Assembly (NCBI GenBank): GCA_027449685.1
Contig: DAIDLC010000006.1
Span: 1-64,000 of the forward strand
Source: Ferrovaceae bacterium
GTDB taxonomy: Bacteria > Pseudomonadota > Gammaproteobacteria > Burkholderiales > Ferrovaceae
DNA: 64,000 nucleotides
Reading direction: 5' to 3'
Positions 39,083 to 50,200 of this stretch are shown one piece after another; position 1 is the stretch's first letter; each line of letters starts with the position of its first letter. Position numbers and translations under genes: made by a program. The notes below the pieces were generated by a model. That model did no database searches. It saw nothing but the letters and a program-made list of their open reading frames with translations, and was not told the DNA's origin.

Positions 39083-39709
39083 TTAAGCAGGAAGACGACT
39101 GGCGGGTAGTCGTTCCAGGAAGGTTAGAAGGCATTGCAGGATAAACCCCGGTTCGGGGGGGCACCCTGGAATGCACAGATCCACGGGGGTTACCTCGGAC
39201 AAGGCCCCATGGGTGGCATAGCTTTCCCCAAATAATCCGCCGCTACAGGCGCATTCACCGAGAGCAACCACGTACCGGGGACGCGGGGTGGCCTCGATGG
39301 CTCGCAGCAGCGCTTGTACCATGTTACGGGCCACCGGGCCGGTCACCAGCAACAGGTCGGCATGACGGGGGCTGGCCACAAACCGGATTCCAGCACCCTC
39401 CAGGTTGTAGTAGGGGTTGCTCAGAGCGTGCATTTCCAGTTCGCAACCGTTACAGGACCCGGCATCCACGGCGCGTATGGTCAAGGCACGACCGACGATT
39501 TTCAACAGCCGTTGGTGTGCTTCATGGGGAGCCAGATCGCGTGGCGCAGCGCACAGCACCGGGATTTCGGAAGGGGTTTGCGTTAGCCCAGGGTCTGACC
39601 CGTGATTGGTGTCAGGTGTCAGAGAAGTGGCGCTGCTTGGCCGCGTCAGGGAGCCGGGTTTTTCGGTGCACAGACCATGTCGGGTGATCTGGTTGAATAA
39701 TTTCCACAT
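39083..39709 (-). CDS. HyfI/NuoB-like 4Fe-4S small subunit
   Basis: DAGSCNGCELEMHALSNPYYNLEGAGIRF...GECACSGGLF...IPGCPPEP. Confidence 0.92.
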   Translation of the reverse strand: MWKLFNQITRHGLCTEKPGSLTRPSSATSLTPDTNHGSDPGLTQTPSEIPVLCAAPRDLAPHEAHQRLLKIVGRALTIRAVDAGSCNGCELEMHALSNPYYNLEGAGIRFVASPRHADLLLVTGPVARNMVQALLRAIEATPRPRYVVALGECACSGGLFGESYATHGALSEVTPVDLCIPGCPPEPGFILQCLLTFLERLPASRLPA

Positions 39710-39778
39710 GATTATTGGGCTTCCTTCCAGGCCCAGCCAAGGTCTGGACGCTTTTGCCCTTGGGTGGGCAGTGGGAGA

Positions 39779-41332
39779 CTATTGATCATGGCCAGAATAA
39801 CAAAGATTGAATGATTTGTTGATCAGGGGAAAATCGGGCACGATGTTCCCCAGGATGGCGTGTTCCAGTACCGGCCAGTTTTGCCAGGAGGGGTCATGCA
39901 GATGGATGTCACGCAGGGTGAGAGAATCGCGGTGATTTTCCAACTGTAACGCCACCTGGATTTCGCCACGCCAACCTTCCACGCGCCCCAATCCCCGCAC
40001 CGCATGGGTTGATGCCAGGTTCTGTTGGGCAGCGACGGCGGGTCCTGGCGCCGGCAGATGATCGAGAATGAGGCGAATCAGGCGCAGGGATTCGAGCGTT
40101 TCATCAAATCGCACAGCAACCCGAGCGGCCACATCGCCTTCTTCCCGCAGTGCCGCTTGAACATCCAGAGCGTTGTAGGGTGCCCAGTTCCCATGGCAGC
40201 GCAAATCAGCGGCCATGCCACTGGCGCGACCAGCAAGGCCTGTCAGCCCCAGCTGTCGAGCCAGGCCGGGCAAGACCTGGCCCGTGGTTCCAAAGCGGTC
40301 CTGCAAGCCGGCATGGCCCTCGTAGATGTCCCGCAGGGTGAGTAATTCGGGTTCCAGCGCCACACACTGGGCATGAAGCAGGGCGCACTGGGTTTTGTCC
40401 AGATCTGTTCGCACACCGCCAGGCAGGATGGAATCCATCAAGAGGCGATGGCCAAACAGCGCTTTGGACAGGCGCAGCCAGTCTTCTCGCAAGCGCGAAA
40501 AATGCGCCAGCCCCACGGCAAAACCCGCATCGTTGCCCAAGGCGCCCAAATCCCCCAGATGATTGGCCACCCGTTCCCGTTCCAGCAGCAGGGCGCGCAA
40601 CCACAGGGTGCGTTCCGCTACCCGCCAGTCCAGAGCGGCTTCCAAAGCCATGCAGAAGGCCCAGGAGTAAGCCACCGTACTGTCACCACATAACCGGGCG
40701 GCCAACTCATGACCCAGCAGGGCGGGTCGTTGCCGCCAGCGTGCTGCAGCGCCCTTATGGGTATAGCCCAGATGGGCCTCCAGGCGCAAAACTTTTTCTC
40801 CTACTACCGAAAAGCGGAAATGCCCCGGCTCGATGATGCCGGCATGAATGGGGCCCACGGCAATTTCATGTACCCCCTCACCAGTTACTGGAACAAAGGC
40901 ATAAGGTTGGGGTGGGGCGCTTTGCTCACGCAGCCAACAACCATGGTCCAGCCACGGACGTTGGTCCGGCGCGTCAAAGGCCAGACTGAAATCAGCCAGG
41001 TCGACGGCGGCGCGTTGCAGACGATTGGCTGCGGGAAAGAGCGGACTCAGGTCTGGAATCTTTTGCGCTTTACCCAGCTCCAGCCAGACCCACGCCAGGG
41101 TTTCTTCCAGGGCGTAGGTGACATGCAGCAGGGTTGCATGGGCATCCGGCCAAAGTGCCACCAGACGACCTCCGGCCTGGTGGATGCGCTGGGCAAGGGG
41201 CCACCACTGCGCGCCGGGGCAAGGTCCATGCCAGACGGGAAAGGGGCCAGGCAGGCGTTGGCAGTCGGGACATAGTTCCTGCAGCAGGCGTTGCAGAATG
41301 GTCCGTTGGAGGGGGGGGGCTGAGGAGGTCAT
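39779..41332 (-). CDS. HyfG-like large subunit with only partial NiFe Cys ligands
   Basis: VGPIHAGIIEPGHFRFSVVGEKVLRLEAHLGYTHKG; RLCGDS in place of R-x-C-G-x-C; SFNLCYSG in place of DPCxxC. Confidence 0.88.
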   Translation of the reverse strand: MTSSAPPLQRTILQRLLQELCPDCQRLPGPFPVWHGPCPGAQWWPLAQRIHQAGGRLVALWPDAHATLLHVTYALEETLAWVWLELGKAQKIPDLSPLFPAANRLQRAAVDLADFSLAFDAPDQRPWLDHGCWLREQSAPPQPYAFVPVTGEGVHEIAVGPIHAGIIEPGHFRFSVVGEKVLRLEAHLGYTHKGAAARWRQRPALLGHELAARLCGDSTVAYSWAFCMALEAALDWRVAERTLWLRALLLERERVANHLGDLGALGNDAGFAVGLAHFSRLREDWLRLSKALFGHRLLMDSILPGGVRTDLDKTQCALLHAQCVALEPELLTLRDIYEGHAGLQDRFGTTGQVLPGLARQLGLTGLAGRASGMAADLRCHGNWAPYNALDVQAALREEGDVAARVAVRFDETLESLRLIRLILDHLPAPGPAVAAQQNLASTHAVRGLGRVEGWRGEIQVALQLENHRDSLTLRDIHLHDPSWQNWPVLEHAILGNIVPDFPLINKSFNLCYSGHDQ

Positions 41333-41353
41333 GGTAGACAGGGCAAGAGGGGG

Positions 41354-42823
41354 TTATCCACCCAATAAACGGGCTGATTGCTGGTACCACTGTTCCAGGG
41401 CCGGGGGAATGTAGAGTCCCAAGCAAAGCCCTGCGGCCAGATGAACGAAAACAGGAATCAATGCCGGCGGGTGACGCAAGGTAGGTAGGGTGGTGGAACC
41501 AAATACCATGGGTTGAATGCGTCCAAAAATGGCGGCAAAAGCCACTCCTAACGCCAGCAATAAAAATGGCGTGGCCCAGGCATGGTCACGCATGGCGGTG
41601 GTCACGATCAAAAATTCACTGGCAAAGACCCCGAAGGGGGGCATCCCCAAAATGGCGAAGGATCCCAGAATCAAGCCCCAGCCCAGGGTGGGGCTGATCT
41701 GCAAAAGACCTCGAATATCCTCCATGACTTGGGTTCCTGCGCGTTGGGTGGCATGGCCCACTGCAAAAAATATGGAGGATTTGATCAGTGAATGCACCGT
41801 CATATGCAGTAATCCCGCAAAGTTGGCCACCGCTCCACCCATGCCGAAAGCAAAGGTGATCAAACCCATATGTTCGATGGAAGAGTAGGCAAACAGTCGC
41901 TTCACATCCTTCTGCCGGGAAAGAAAAAAAGCAGCCGTCACCACCGAGAGCAGCCCGAATCCCATCAGTAGTTGGCTTGCCAGACTGGAGTGTAACGCCC
42001 CATCAGTCAGGATCTTGCAACGTAGCAAGGCATAGAGGGCGACATTCAACAGAAGACCGGACAAAACGGCCGAAACGGGTGTGGGTCCTTCGGCATGGGC
42101 ATCGGGAAGCCAGTTGTGCAGGGGGACCAGCCCCACCTTGGTCCCATACCCGATGAACAGAAAGGCAAAAGCCAGCGTCATGATGTCCGGGTCCAGGGCC
42201 CCCTTCACGGCATTCAGTTGGGTCCAGAGCAGCGCCCCCCCGTCCGGGGGAATGATTTTTTCTGCCGCCATGTACAGCAAAACGGTTCCAAACAGGGCCT
42301 GTGCGATGCCAACGCCGCACAGGATGAAATATTTCCATGCGGCCTCAAGGCTGGCTGGTGTTCGGTACAGACTGACCAACAACACGGTGGTCAGGGTTGC
42401 CGCCTCCATGGAAACCCACAGGATGCCCATGTTGTTGGTGGTAAGGGCCACCAGCATGGTAAAGCTGAAGAGTTGGTACATGCTGTGATACAGGCGCAGG
42501 CGATTGGGCGTCATGCGGCCATGGTCCCGCTCCACGCGCATATAGGCACGGGAAAACAGCGCCGTGGTCAGGGCGACGAAGGCCGTCAGACTGACCAGAA
42601 ACACATTGAGAGAATCCAGAAAAAAGCTGTGATCCCAGGCGGAGGAGGGGCCGTTGGCGATGACCTGACGGGTCAGGTCGCAGGCGCCCAAAAACGTCAA
42701 CAGGCAAAACAGGGCGTTGACTTCGGGGGCTTTGTCGCGTTGTCCCATCAGGGCCAAAACCAGACTGCCCAGCAAAGGCAGGAGCAGGACGGGCAGCAAG
42801 GGGTGCCAAAGGTCATTCATCAC
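41354..42823 (-). CDS. HyfF-like proton-pumping membrane subunit
   Basis: Multi-TM; GYGTKVGLVPLHNWLPDAHAEGPTPVSAVLSG, AYSSIEHMGLI. Confidence 0.92.
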   Translation of the reverse strand: MMNDLWHPLLPVLLLPLLGSLVLALMGQRDKAPEVNALFCLLTFLGACDLTRQVIANGPSSAWDHSFFLDSLNVFLVSLTAFVALTTALFSRAYMRVERDHGRMTPNRLRLYHSMYQLFSFTMLVALTTNNMGILWVSMEAATLTTVLLVSLYRTPASLEAAWKYFILCGVGIAQALFGTVLLYMAAEKIIPPDGGALLWTQLNAVKGALDPDIMTLAFAFLFIGYGTKVGLVPLHNWLPDAHAEGPTPVSAVLSGLLLNVALYALLRCKILTDGALHSSLASQLLMGFGLLSVVTAAFFLSRQKDVKRLFAYSSIEHMGLITFAFGMGGAVANFAGLLHMTVHSLIKSSIFFAVGHATQRAGTQVMEDIRGLLQISPTLGWGLILGSFAILGMPPFGVFASEFLIVTTAMRDHAWATPFLLLALGVAFAAIFGRIQPMVFGSTTLPTLRHPPALIPVFVHLAAGLCLGLYIPPALEQWYQQSARLLGG

Positions 42824-43472
42824 GCAATTGTTCCAGGTTGCTCATATCCAGGCTGTCAAACTGTTCGCGAATGTGAAACAGAAACACACCCAAAATCAGA
42901 ATACCCACCAGAACATCCAGTGCAATACCCAGTTCCACCACCATGGGCATGCCGTAAGTGGCGGAAGTGGCCGCAAAAAACAGTCCGTTCTCCATGGAAA
43001 GAAAGGCAATGACCTGAGGCAAGGCCTTGGAGCGGGTGATCATGGTCATGAAGGACAGTAAAACGCAGGCCAGGGCAATTCCCAGGGTGCCCCGTGCCAC
43101 TGAGCTGGACATTTGCGAGAGCGGTTGTGCCAGGTAAAAGGCCAACATGACCAGCAGGATACCCAGCAGCATGATGGTTGGGATATTGATCAGGGTCTCT
43201 ACTTCGCGACGCACCCGCAGCCGATCGATGACGCGATAGAGTAAAGCCGGAATCAATAGTACCTTGAGTAACAGGGTGAGCAGTGCCGAATAGTACAAAT
43301 GGGGTTGGCTGGTGACGTAGCCCACCACAGTGGTGGAAAGCACCAGTGTGATGCCTTGCAGGGTAAACAAATGGATGAGCGTGAGAATGCGTCGCTGGGC
43401 CAGCATGGCAAAAGAAAGCATCAGCAATAACGCCGCCAAAAGGTTGATGAACTGCGCGATCAGGGCGCTCAT
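42813..43472 (-). CDS. HyfE-like membrane subunit
   Basis: MSALIAQFINLLAALLLMLSFAMLAQRRILTLIHLFTLQG; position in hyf-like operon. Confidence 0.85.
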   Translation of the reverse strand: MSALIAQFINLLAALLLMLSFAMLAQRRILTLIHLFTLQGITLVLSTTVVGYVTSQPHLYYSALLTLLLKVLLIPALLYRVIDRLRVRREVETLINIPTIMLLGILLVMLAFYLAQPLSQMSSSVARGTLGIALACVLLSFMTMITRSKALPQVIAFLSMENGLFFAATSATYGMPMVVELGIALDVLVGILILGVFLFHIREQFDSLDMSNLEQLRDE

Positions 43473-44431
43473 GCGGCTTTTCCAAAGGGAGTGAGAAGAA
43501 GGGTGATCAGCATGCCAATCACGGCCAGCAGAAAAGCCGTGGCCAAAAATTCCGGCACCCGAAAAATGCGCATCTTGGCGCTGAAGGTTTCCAGTAAGGC
43601 CAGCAATGCTCCTCCCACAGCCAGCTTGAACACCAACAGAGGCAGCGCCAGCAGGAGCAATAAGGGGGTTTTGGCGTTGGCGATTCCCCAGGGAAAGAAC
43701 AAGGCCAATCCCATGCAGGAGTAAGCAAATAACTTCAAGCTGGCGGCCCATTCAAACAGAGCCAGGTGGCGTGCGGAGTATTCCAGGATCAGAGACTCAT
43801 GAATCATGGTGAGTTCCAGATGGGTAGTGGGATTATCCACCGGAATGCGTGCATTTTCTGCCAGGGAGACCAGTGTGAAAGCCACACCGGCAAAGGCCAG
43901 GCTGGGATGAATCACCAGGGTTTGGTGGGCCAACCCTTCCACGATGGTGGACAGGGAAGTGGCTCGGGAAATGAGGGAAGCCGAGAATAGCACCATCAGT
44001 AATGCGGGTTCGGCCAGAAATCCGATCAGCATGTCTCGTCGTGCGCCCAAAGTCCCGAAGGCGGTTCCCACGTCCATGGCGGCCAAGGACAAAAACACCC
44101 GCGCCAGGGCAAACAAGCCCACCAGGGCAATGGCATCAGCCGCGGGGGCCAAGGGCAGATCCGTGGACAGCGTGGGGATGATGGCGCTGGCCAATACCAT
44201 GCAGCCAAAAACGATATAGGGTGCGGCGCGGTACAGTGGGGAGGCCTGGTGGGCCACGATCAATTCCTTGTGAAACAGTTTGTGCAAGGTGTAGTACGGT
44301 TGGAACAGGGAAGGGGCCGTCTTGTTTTGCAACCAGGCCCGCCACTGGTTGACCCAACCGGTAAGCAAGGGAGCCAACAGCAAGGCCAGCAGGATATCCA
44401 GCAACTGGGCCAATAGACTAAGCCCGTTCAT
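43469..44431 (-). CDS. HyfC-like (NuoH/ND1 family) membrane subunit
   Basis: ENARIPVDNPTTHLELTMIHESLILEYS. Confidence 0.92.
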   Translation of the reverse strand: MNGLSLLAQLLDILLALLLAPLLTGWVNQWRAWLQNKTAPSLFQPYYTLHKLFHKELIVAHQASPLYRAAPYIVFGCMVLASAIIPTLSTDLPLAPAADAIALVGLFALARVFLSLAAMDVGTAFGTLGARRDMLIGFLAEPALLMVLFSASLISRATSLSTIVEGLAHQTLVIHPSLAFAGVAFTLVSLAENARIPVDNPTTHLELTMIHESLILEYSARHLALFEWAASLKLFAYSCMGLALFFPWGIANAKTPLLLLLALPLLVFKLAVGGALLALLETFSAKMRIFRVPEFLATAFLLAVIGMLITLLLTPFGKAA

Positions 44432-46422
44432 CGTTTCACCAGCAAAAGAATGGCGATGAGGGTGAGAAAACTGTACAGCAGGTAGCGTGCAATGCGGCCT
44501 TGCTGCAAGTGTCCCACGGTGCGGGAACAGACGTTCAGCATCAGCACGACGGGTTGATAGAGCCAGTTCCAGAAGGGATCGAAAATTTGAACCCGGTAGT
44601 GGGGGGCCTGATCGAAGGCGCTGGGTAGCTCGCGTTGGAGTGTGAAAAAGGGCTCAAAAATCTGCCGGATGGGCTGTCCAAAACCTTCCGCAGTATCTTG
44701 CATGCGCGGGGTTTGGGCGGCAAAACCACAGTCCCAGGGTGCCCCACGGCGCAGTTGCCCGTGGTAAAACCAGCGTACGAAGGCATAGGCCAGCAGTGAG
44801 CAACTCACAACGCCCAGCAGGAAGATGATTGGTCCGTAGCTGGCACTTTGCTGTGCCACCGGGATCAGCAACCAGAAAGACTGTTGGGTGACTTCCGCCA
44901 ACGAGGTTCCCGTCAGAAGGTGCATGGTTTCATGCGTGAAGGCCAGTAAGGGAGCGGGAAACAATCCCAGACCCAGACAACCTGCCACCAGCCAGAGCAT
45001 GCCCAGGCGTTCCAGCCAGCGGGCATCCTTGGCCTGTGCCAGCTTGTCCTCCCGGGGTTGCCCCAAAAAAATCACGCCATAAAATTTCACCATGGTGTAT
45101 CCCGCCAAAGCAGCCACCAGGGCAATGACCGCAGCCACCACCGGTACCAGCATGTTGAGGAAGGAGTTGGGTAGCCCGGGAGTAAACAGAAAGCTTTGCA
45201 GTAACAGCCATTCGGAAACGAATCCTCCCAGTGGAGGCAAGCCAGCGCTGGTCAGGGTGCCGATCAGGGTGAGCCAGGCCACCCAGGGCATGGTGCGAAT
45301 CAACCCTCCCAACTTGCCCAAGCTGCGTTCATGGGTGGCGTGCAGCACCGAACCAGTGGCCAAAAACAGCAGGCTTTTAAAGCAGGCATGGCTGAAGGCA
45401 TGATACAGCACGGCACTCAAAGCCAGGGCCGCCATGGGGTACATGTGATAGGCGCTGAAGAGTGCCGCCAACCCGGTACCTGCCAGCATGAGACCCATGT
45501 TTTCTACCGAGGAATAGGCCAGTAGGCGCTTCATGTCCACCTGAACCGCCGCATACACCACGCCAAACAAAGCAGTGGCCAACCCCAGTCCCAGTAGCAC
45601 TACGCCCCACCACCATTGGGGGGTATGCAAAATATCGAAGGTGATGCGCAACAGCCCATACAGCGCGGTTTTCAGCATGACGCCGCTCATCAGGGCCGAA
45701 ACGGGAGACGGTGCTGCGGGGTGGGCTTCTGGAAGCCAGATATGCAGCGGCAGCATGCCCGCCTTGGTACCAAACCCGAACAGAGCCAGTAAAAAGCCCA
45801 GGGATGCTGCTGCGGGGGGTAACTGCTGGGTCCGCAGATTCTGAAACGTATAATCACCCGTGTGGGCTTGCAAGACTCCGAAGCACAGTAAAATGCCCAC
45901 TGCACCCACGTGAGCCATGAGCAGGTACAGATATCCGGCGCGCCGGATTTCTGCCAAACGATGGTTGGCGATGACCAAAAAATAGGAGGAGAGAGCCATG
46001 CTTTCCCAAAACACCATGAAGGCATAGGCGTCGTCGGCAATGATCACCAGGGTCATGCTGGCCAAAAACAGATGAAATTCAAAACAGAGCAGACCAGGCG
46101 GGGTTCCCTCACCCTGACGGAAATACCCTCCGGCAAAGAGGGAAATTCCGGCGGAGCAGGCGCCGATGAGCATCAGAAAAAATGCAGCCAGGGCGTCTAG
46201 ACGAAAATGAAAGGGTAATCCGGGAAGCCCCAGAGGCAGAATGAGCGTATGTGGGGGCGTATCGAGCGCCAGCGCTGCGGCCCCGAACAAACATAATCCC
46301 ACCAGAGCGCCTGCGGGAAACAAAACCCGCGCAACCAGTTTGAGGTGACGTAAGGCCATCAGGCCCAGCGTGCCAATCAGCAGCCAGGCCAGTACCGCCC
46401 ATAGAACGAAATCCAGTGGCAT
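44428..46422 (-). CDS. HyfB-like membrane subunit
   Basis: FGFGTKAGMLPLHIWLPEAHPAAPSPVSALMSGVMLKTALYG, AYSSVENMGLM. Confidence 0.92.
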   Translation of the reverse strand: MPLDFVLWAVLAWLLIGTLGLMALRHLKLVARVLFPAGALVGLCLFGAAALALDTPPHTLILPLGLPGLPFHFRLDALAAFFLMLIGACSAGISLFAGGYFRQGEGTPPGLLCFEFHLFLASMTLVIIADDAYAFMVFWESMALSSYFLVIANHRLAEIRRAGYLYLLMAHVGAVGILLCFGVLQAHTGDYTFQNLRTQQLPPAAASLGFLLALFGFGTKAGMLPLHIWLPEAHPAAPSPVSALMSGVMLKTALYGLLRITFDILHTPQWWWGVVLLGLGLATALFGVVYAAVQVDMKRLLAYSSVENMGLMLAGTGLAALFSAYHMYPMAALALSAVLYHAFSHACFKSLLFLATGSVLHATHERSLGKLGGLIRTMPWVAWLTLIGTLTSAGLPPLGGFVSEWLLLQSFLFTPGLPNSFLNMLVPVVAAVIALVAALAGYTMVKFYGVIFLGQPREDKLAQAKDARWLERLGMLWLVAGCLGLGLFPAPLLAFTHETMHLLTGTSLAEVTQQSFWLLIPVAQQSASYGPIIFLLGVVSCSLLAYAFVRWFYHGQLRRGAPWDCGFAAQTPRMQDTAEGFGQPIRQIFEPFFTLQRELPSAFDQAPHYRVQIFDPFWNWLYQPVVLMLNVCSRTVGHLQQGRIARYLLYSFLTLIAILLLVKR

Positions 46423-46611
46423 TGTGACGCCAATATTCCTTCTGATAAGGTGCGTGAATCAAGCCACACAATAGCGCGAAGCGCGGGCGCGTGGCAACAG
46501 AAAAATGATGCCAGGCTGTGATCTGCGTAGACTCTACCGTACGCTACGGTTGGTACAGTAGTCATCGGCCCTTCCGCTCGCAAGGCGCTTGGTATAAAAA
46601 CAGGGAGATAG

Positions 46612-47097
<486 letters not shown>

Positions 47098-47211
47098 AGG
47101 CGTGCGTAGGTGGGCCTTGAGTTTCGCCCACCCCGGTGGGGACGCGCAAAGAGTGATCGGGGAACGGGATTTCACGCTAAAATGTTGCTTTGATGTCATT
47201 TCCCTCGCCCC

Positions 47212-50200
47212 GTGACCGCCTCTGATCCTGCCTTCGTTCATCTGCGCCTGCACACCGAATTTTCCATCACCGATGGCATTGTGCGTATCGAGCAGGCCAT
47301 CGACCGCGCCTGCGCCGAGCACATGGGCGCTCTGGCCATCACGGATCTGGGCAATCTCTTCGGCCTGATTCGGTTTTACACCCAGGCACGCAAAAAAGGT
47401 CTCAAACCCATTGCGGGATGCGATGTCTGGATCAGTGACCAAACAACGCACGCCGAGCCTTTTCGGCTGTTGCTGCTGGTGCGTGATCATGCGGGTTATC
47501 TGGCCTTATGTCGCTTGTTGTCGCGCGCCTGGCGCGAAGGCCAGCACCATGGTCTGGCCTGTATCGAGCGCTCCTGGCTGGAACAGGAAAAAGATGGCCT
47601 CATCGTGTTGTCCGGGGCCCATCAGGGAGACATCGGCCAGGCGCTGGCCACTGGCCAGGAAGCCTTGGCCTACGAGCGCGCCCGCGCGTGGGCTCGGGTG
47701 ATGGGCGATGCCTTCTATATGGAATTGCAGCGTACCGGAGACCCGCATGCCGATGCCTGCGTGATGGACCATCTGCGTGTGGCAGCCGATCTGGATATTC
47801 CCGTGGTGGCCACCCATCCGATCCAGTTCATGGAACCTGAAGATTTCAAGGCGCATGAGGCCCGGGTGTGTATTGCTCAGGGGCGGCTCCTGGCAGATGC
47901 CAAACGGCCCCGTTTCTTCAACGAGCAACAGTATTTCAAATCCCGGGAGGACATGCTCGCCCTGTTTGCCGATGTGCCCGAGGCCTTGCAGAATGCGGTG
48001 GAGATTGCCAAACGGTGCAACCTGGAGTTGACCTTGGGCAAACCGCGGTTACCCGAATTTCCTACTCCGGTGGGAGTGGGGTTGGACGATTTCATGGTAC
48101 AGGAAAGCAAAAGAGGGCTGGAGCAACGCCTGCAATGGCTGTATCCCGACCCCGAGTTGCGCGAGCGTGAGCGTTCCACCTATTTGGCCCGTCTGGAATT
48201 TGAAACCCAAACGATCATCCAGATGGGTTTTGCCGGATACTTCCTGATCGTGGCAGACTTCATCAACTGGGCCAAGCACCATGAAGTCCCAGTGGGGCCA
48301 GGCCGGGGTTCAGGTGCTGGATCGCTGGTGGCCTTCAGCCTGGGAATCACCGATCTCGATCCACTCCGATATGACTTGCTCTTCGAACGCTTTCTGAATC
48401 CTGAACGGGTTTCCATGCCTGATTTTGACGTGGACTTCTGCCAGGATGGGCGTGATCGGGTGATCGACTATGTGCGCCACAAATATGGTCCGGACTGTGT
48501 ATCGCAAATTGCCACCTTTGGAACCATGGCGGCCAAGGCGGTGATACGGGATGTGGGTAGGGTGCTGGATCTTCCCTACGGCTTTGTGGACCAGTTGGCC
48601 AAGCTGGTGCCCTTCGAGATTGGCATGACCTTGACCAAGGCGCGGGAACAGGAGCCGCAAATCAACCAACGGGCCCAGCAGGAAGAAGAAGTGGCAGAAC
48701 TTCTGGTGCTGGCAGAAAAACTGGAAGGAGTAACCCGCAATGTGGGGATGCATGCGGGCGGCGTGCTCATCGCTCCGGGGCAGTTGACGAATTTTACGCC
48801 GCTGTATTGCCAGGAAGGCTCGGATGCCGTAGTCAGCCAGTACGACAAGGATGATGTGGAAAAAGTCGGTTTGGTCAAGTTCGACTTTTTAGGGTTGCGT
48901 ACCCTGACCATCCTGGACTGGGCCGAACGGCATATCCGTGAACTACCTGATGACCCCCAGGCAGCCGGTTTTCGGGTAGCGGAAATCCCCCTAGATGATC
49001 CTCAAACCTATGCGCTGTTTGGCTCGGGTAATACTACGGCGGTTTTTCAACAGGAATCTCGCACCGCCAAGGATCTGGAAAAACGCTTGCAACCCGATCG
49101 CTTCGAAGACATCATCGCGCTCATGGCGTTGAATCGTCCTGGTCCCTTGCAGTCCGGGATGGTGGACGATTTCATCAACCGCAAGCAGGGACGGGCCAAG
49201 GTGGATTTCTTTCACCATGCCCTGGAGCCTGTATTAAGCCCCACCTACGGGGTGATCGTCTATCAGGAACAGGTCATGCAAATTGCCCAGGTGTTGGCGG
49301 GCTATACGCTGGGAGGCGCCGACCTGTTACGTCGTGCCATGGGTAAAAAGGATGCCACCGAAATGGCCCGACAGCGCACCCGTTTCATCGAAGGGGCCAC
49401 CGAGCGAGGCACTCCGGTAAAACTGGCCACGCAGTTGTTCGATCTGATGGAAAAATTTGCCGAGTATGGGTTCAACAAATCCCACTCGGCAGCCTACGCG
49501 CTCATTTCCTATCAAACGGCCTGGCTCAAGTGTCATTATCCGGCCCAGTTCATGGCGGCTACTTTGTCGGGCGATCTGGATGACACCGACAAGGTGGCTT
49601 TGTTTGTGGAAGATGCGCGCCGCAATCATCTGGAAATTCTTCCGCCGGATGTCAACACCTCTGCATACCGCTTCATTCCCGTGAATGCGCGACAAATCCG
49701 CTATGGACTCGGGTCGGTGAAGGGCACGGGTGAATCTGCTGCGCTGGAGATCATGCGCGTGCGCGCGCAGGGAGCGTTCCAGAGTTTGTTCGACTTTTGT
49801 TTGCGCGTGGACAAACGCGTGGTCAACCGTCGCGTGGTGGAGGCTTTGATCAAGGCGGGCGCATTCGATGCTCTGGGTGACGAACGAGCGACCTTGCTGG
49901 CCTCGGTGGACGATGCCTTGTCCCTGGCAGAACAATCGGCCCGTAACAGCCATCAGGCCGGTTTGTTTGGGGAAGAGGAAACAACCCTGCAGGAGACGCT
50001 CCCCTTGACGGTGGTGTCTGCCTGGGGCGTGAAGGAACGATTAATGCACGAGAAGTCGGTGCTGGGGTTTTATTTCAGCGGACACCCCTTTGCGGCTTGG
50101 TATTCCGAAGTGAAAGGCATGATTTCACGGCAACTGGGTGACCTGGTTCCGCAAAATGATAAAGTGGTGGTGGCAGGCATCGTGGCCAGCACCAGAATTC

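Noticed and set aside
42095-43012. 305-aa plus-strand ORF opposite hyfF/hyfE-like genes
   Set aside because: Antisense to well-supported membrane subunits; composition typical of a shadow ORF in GC-rich coding DNA
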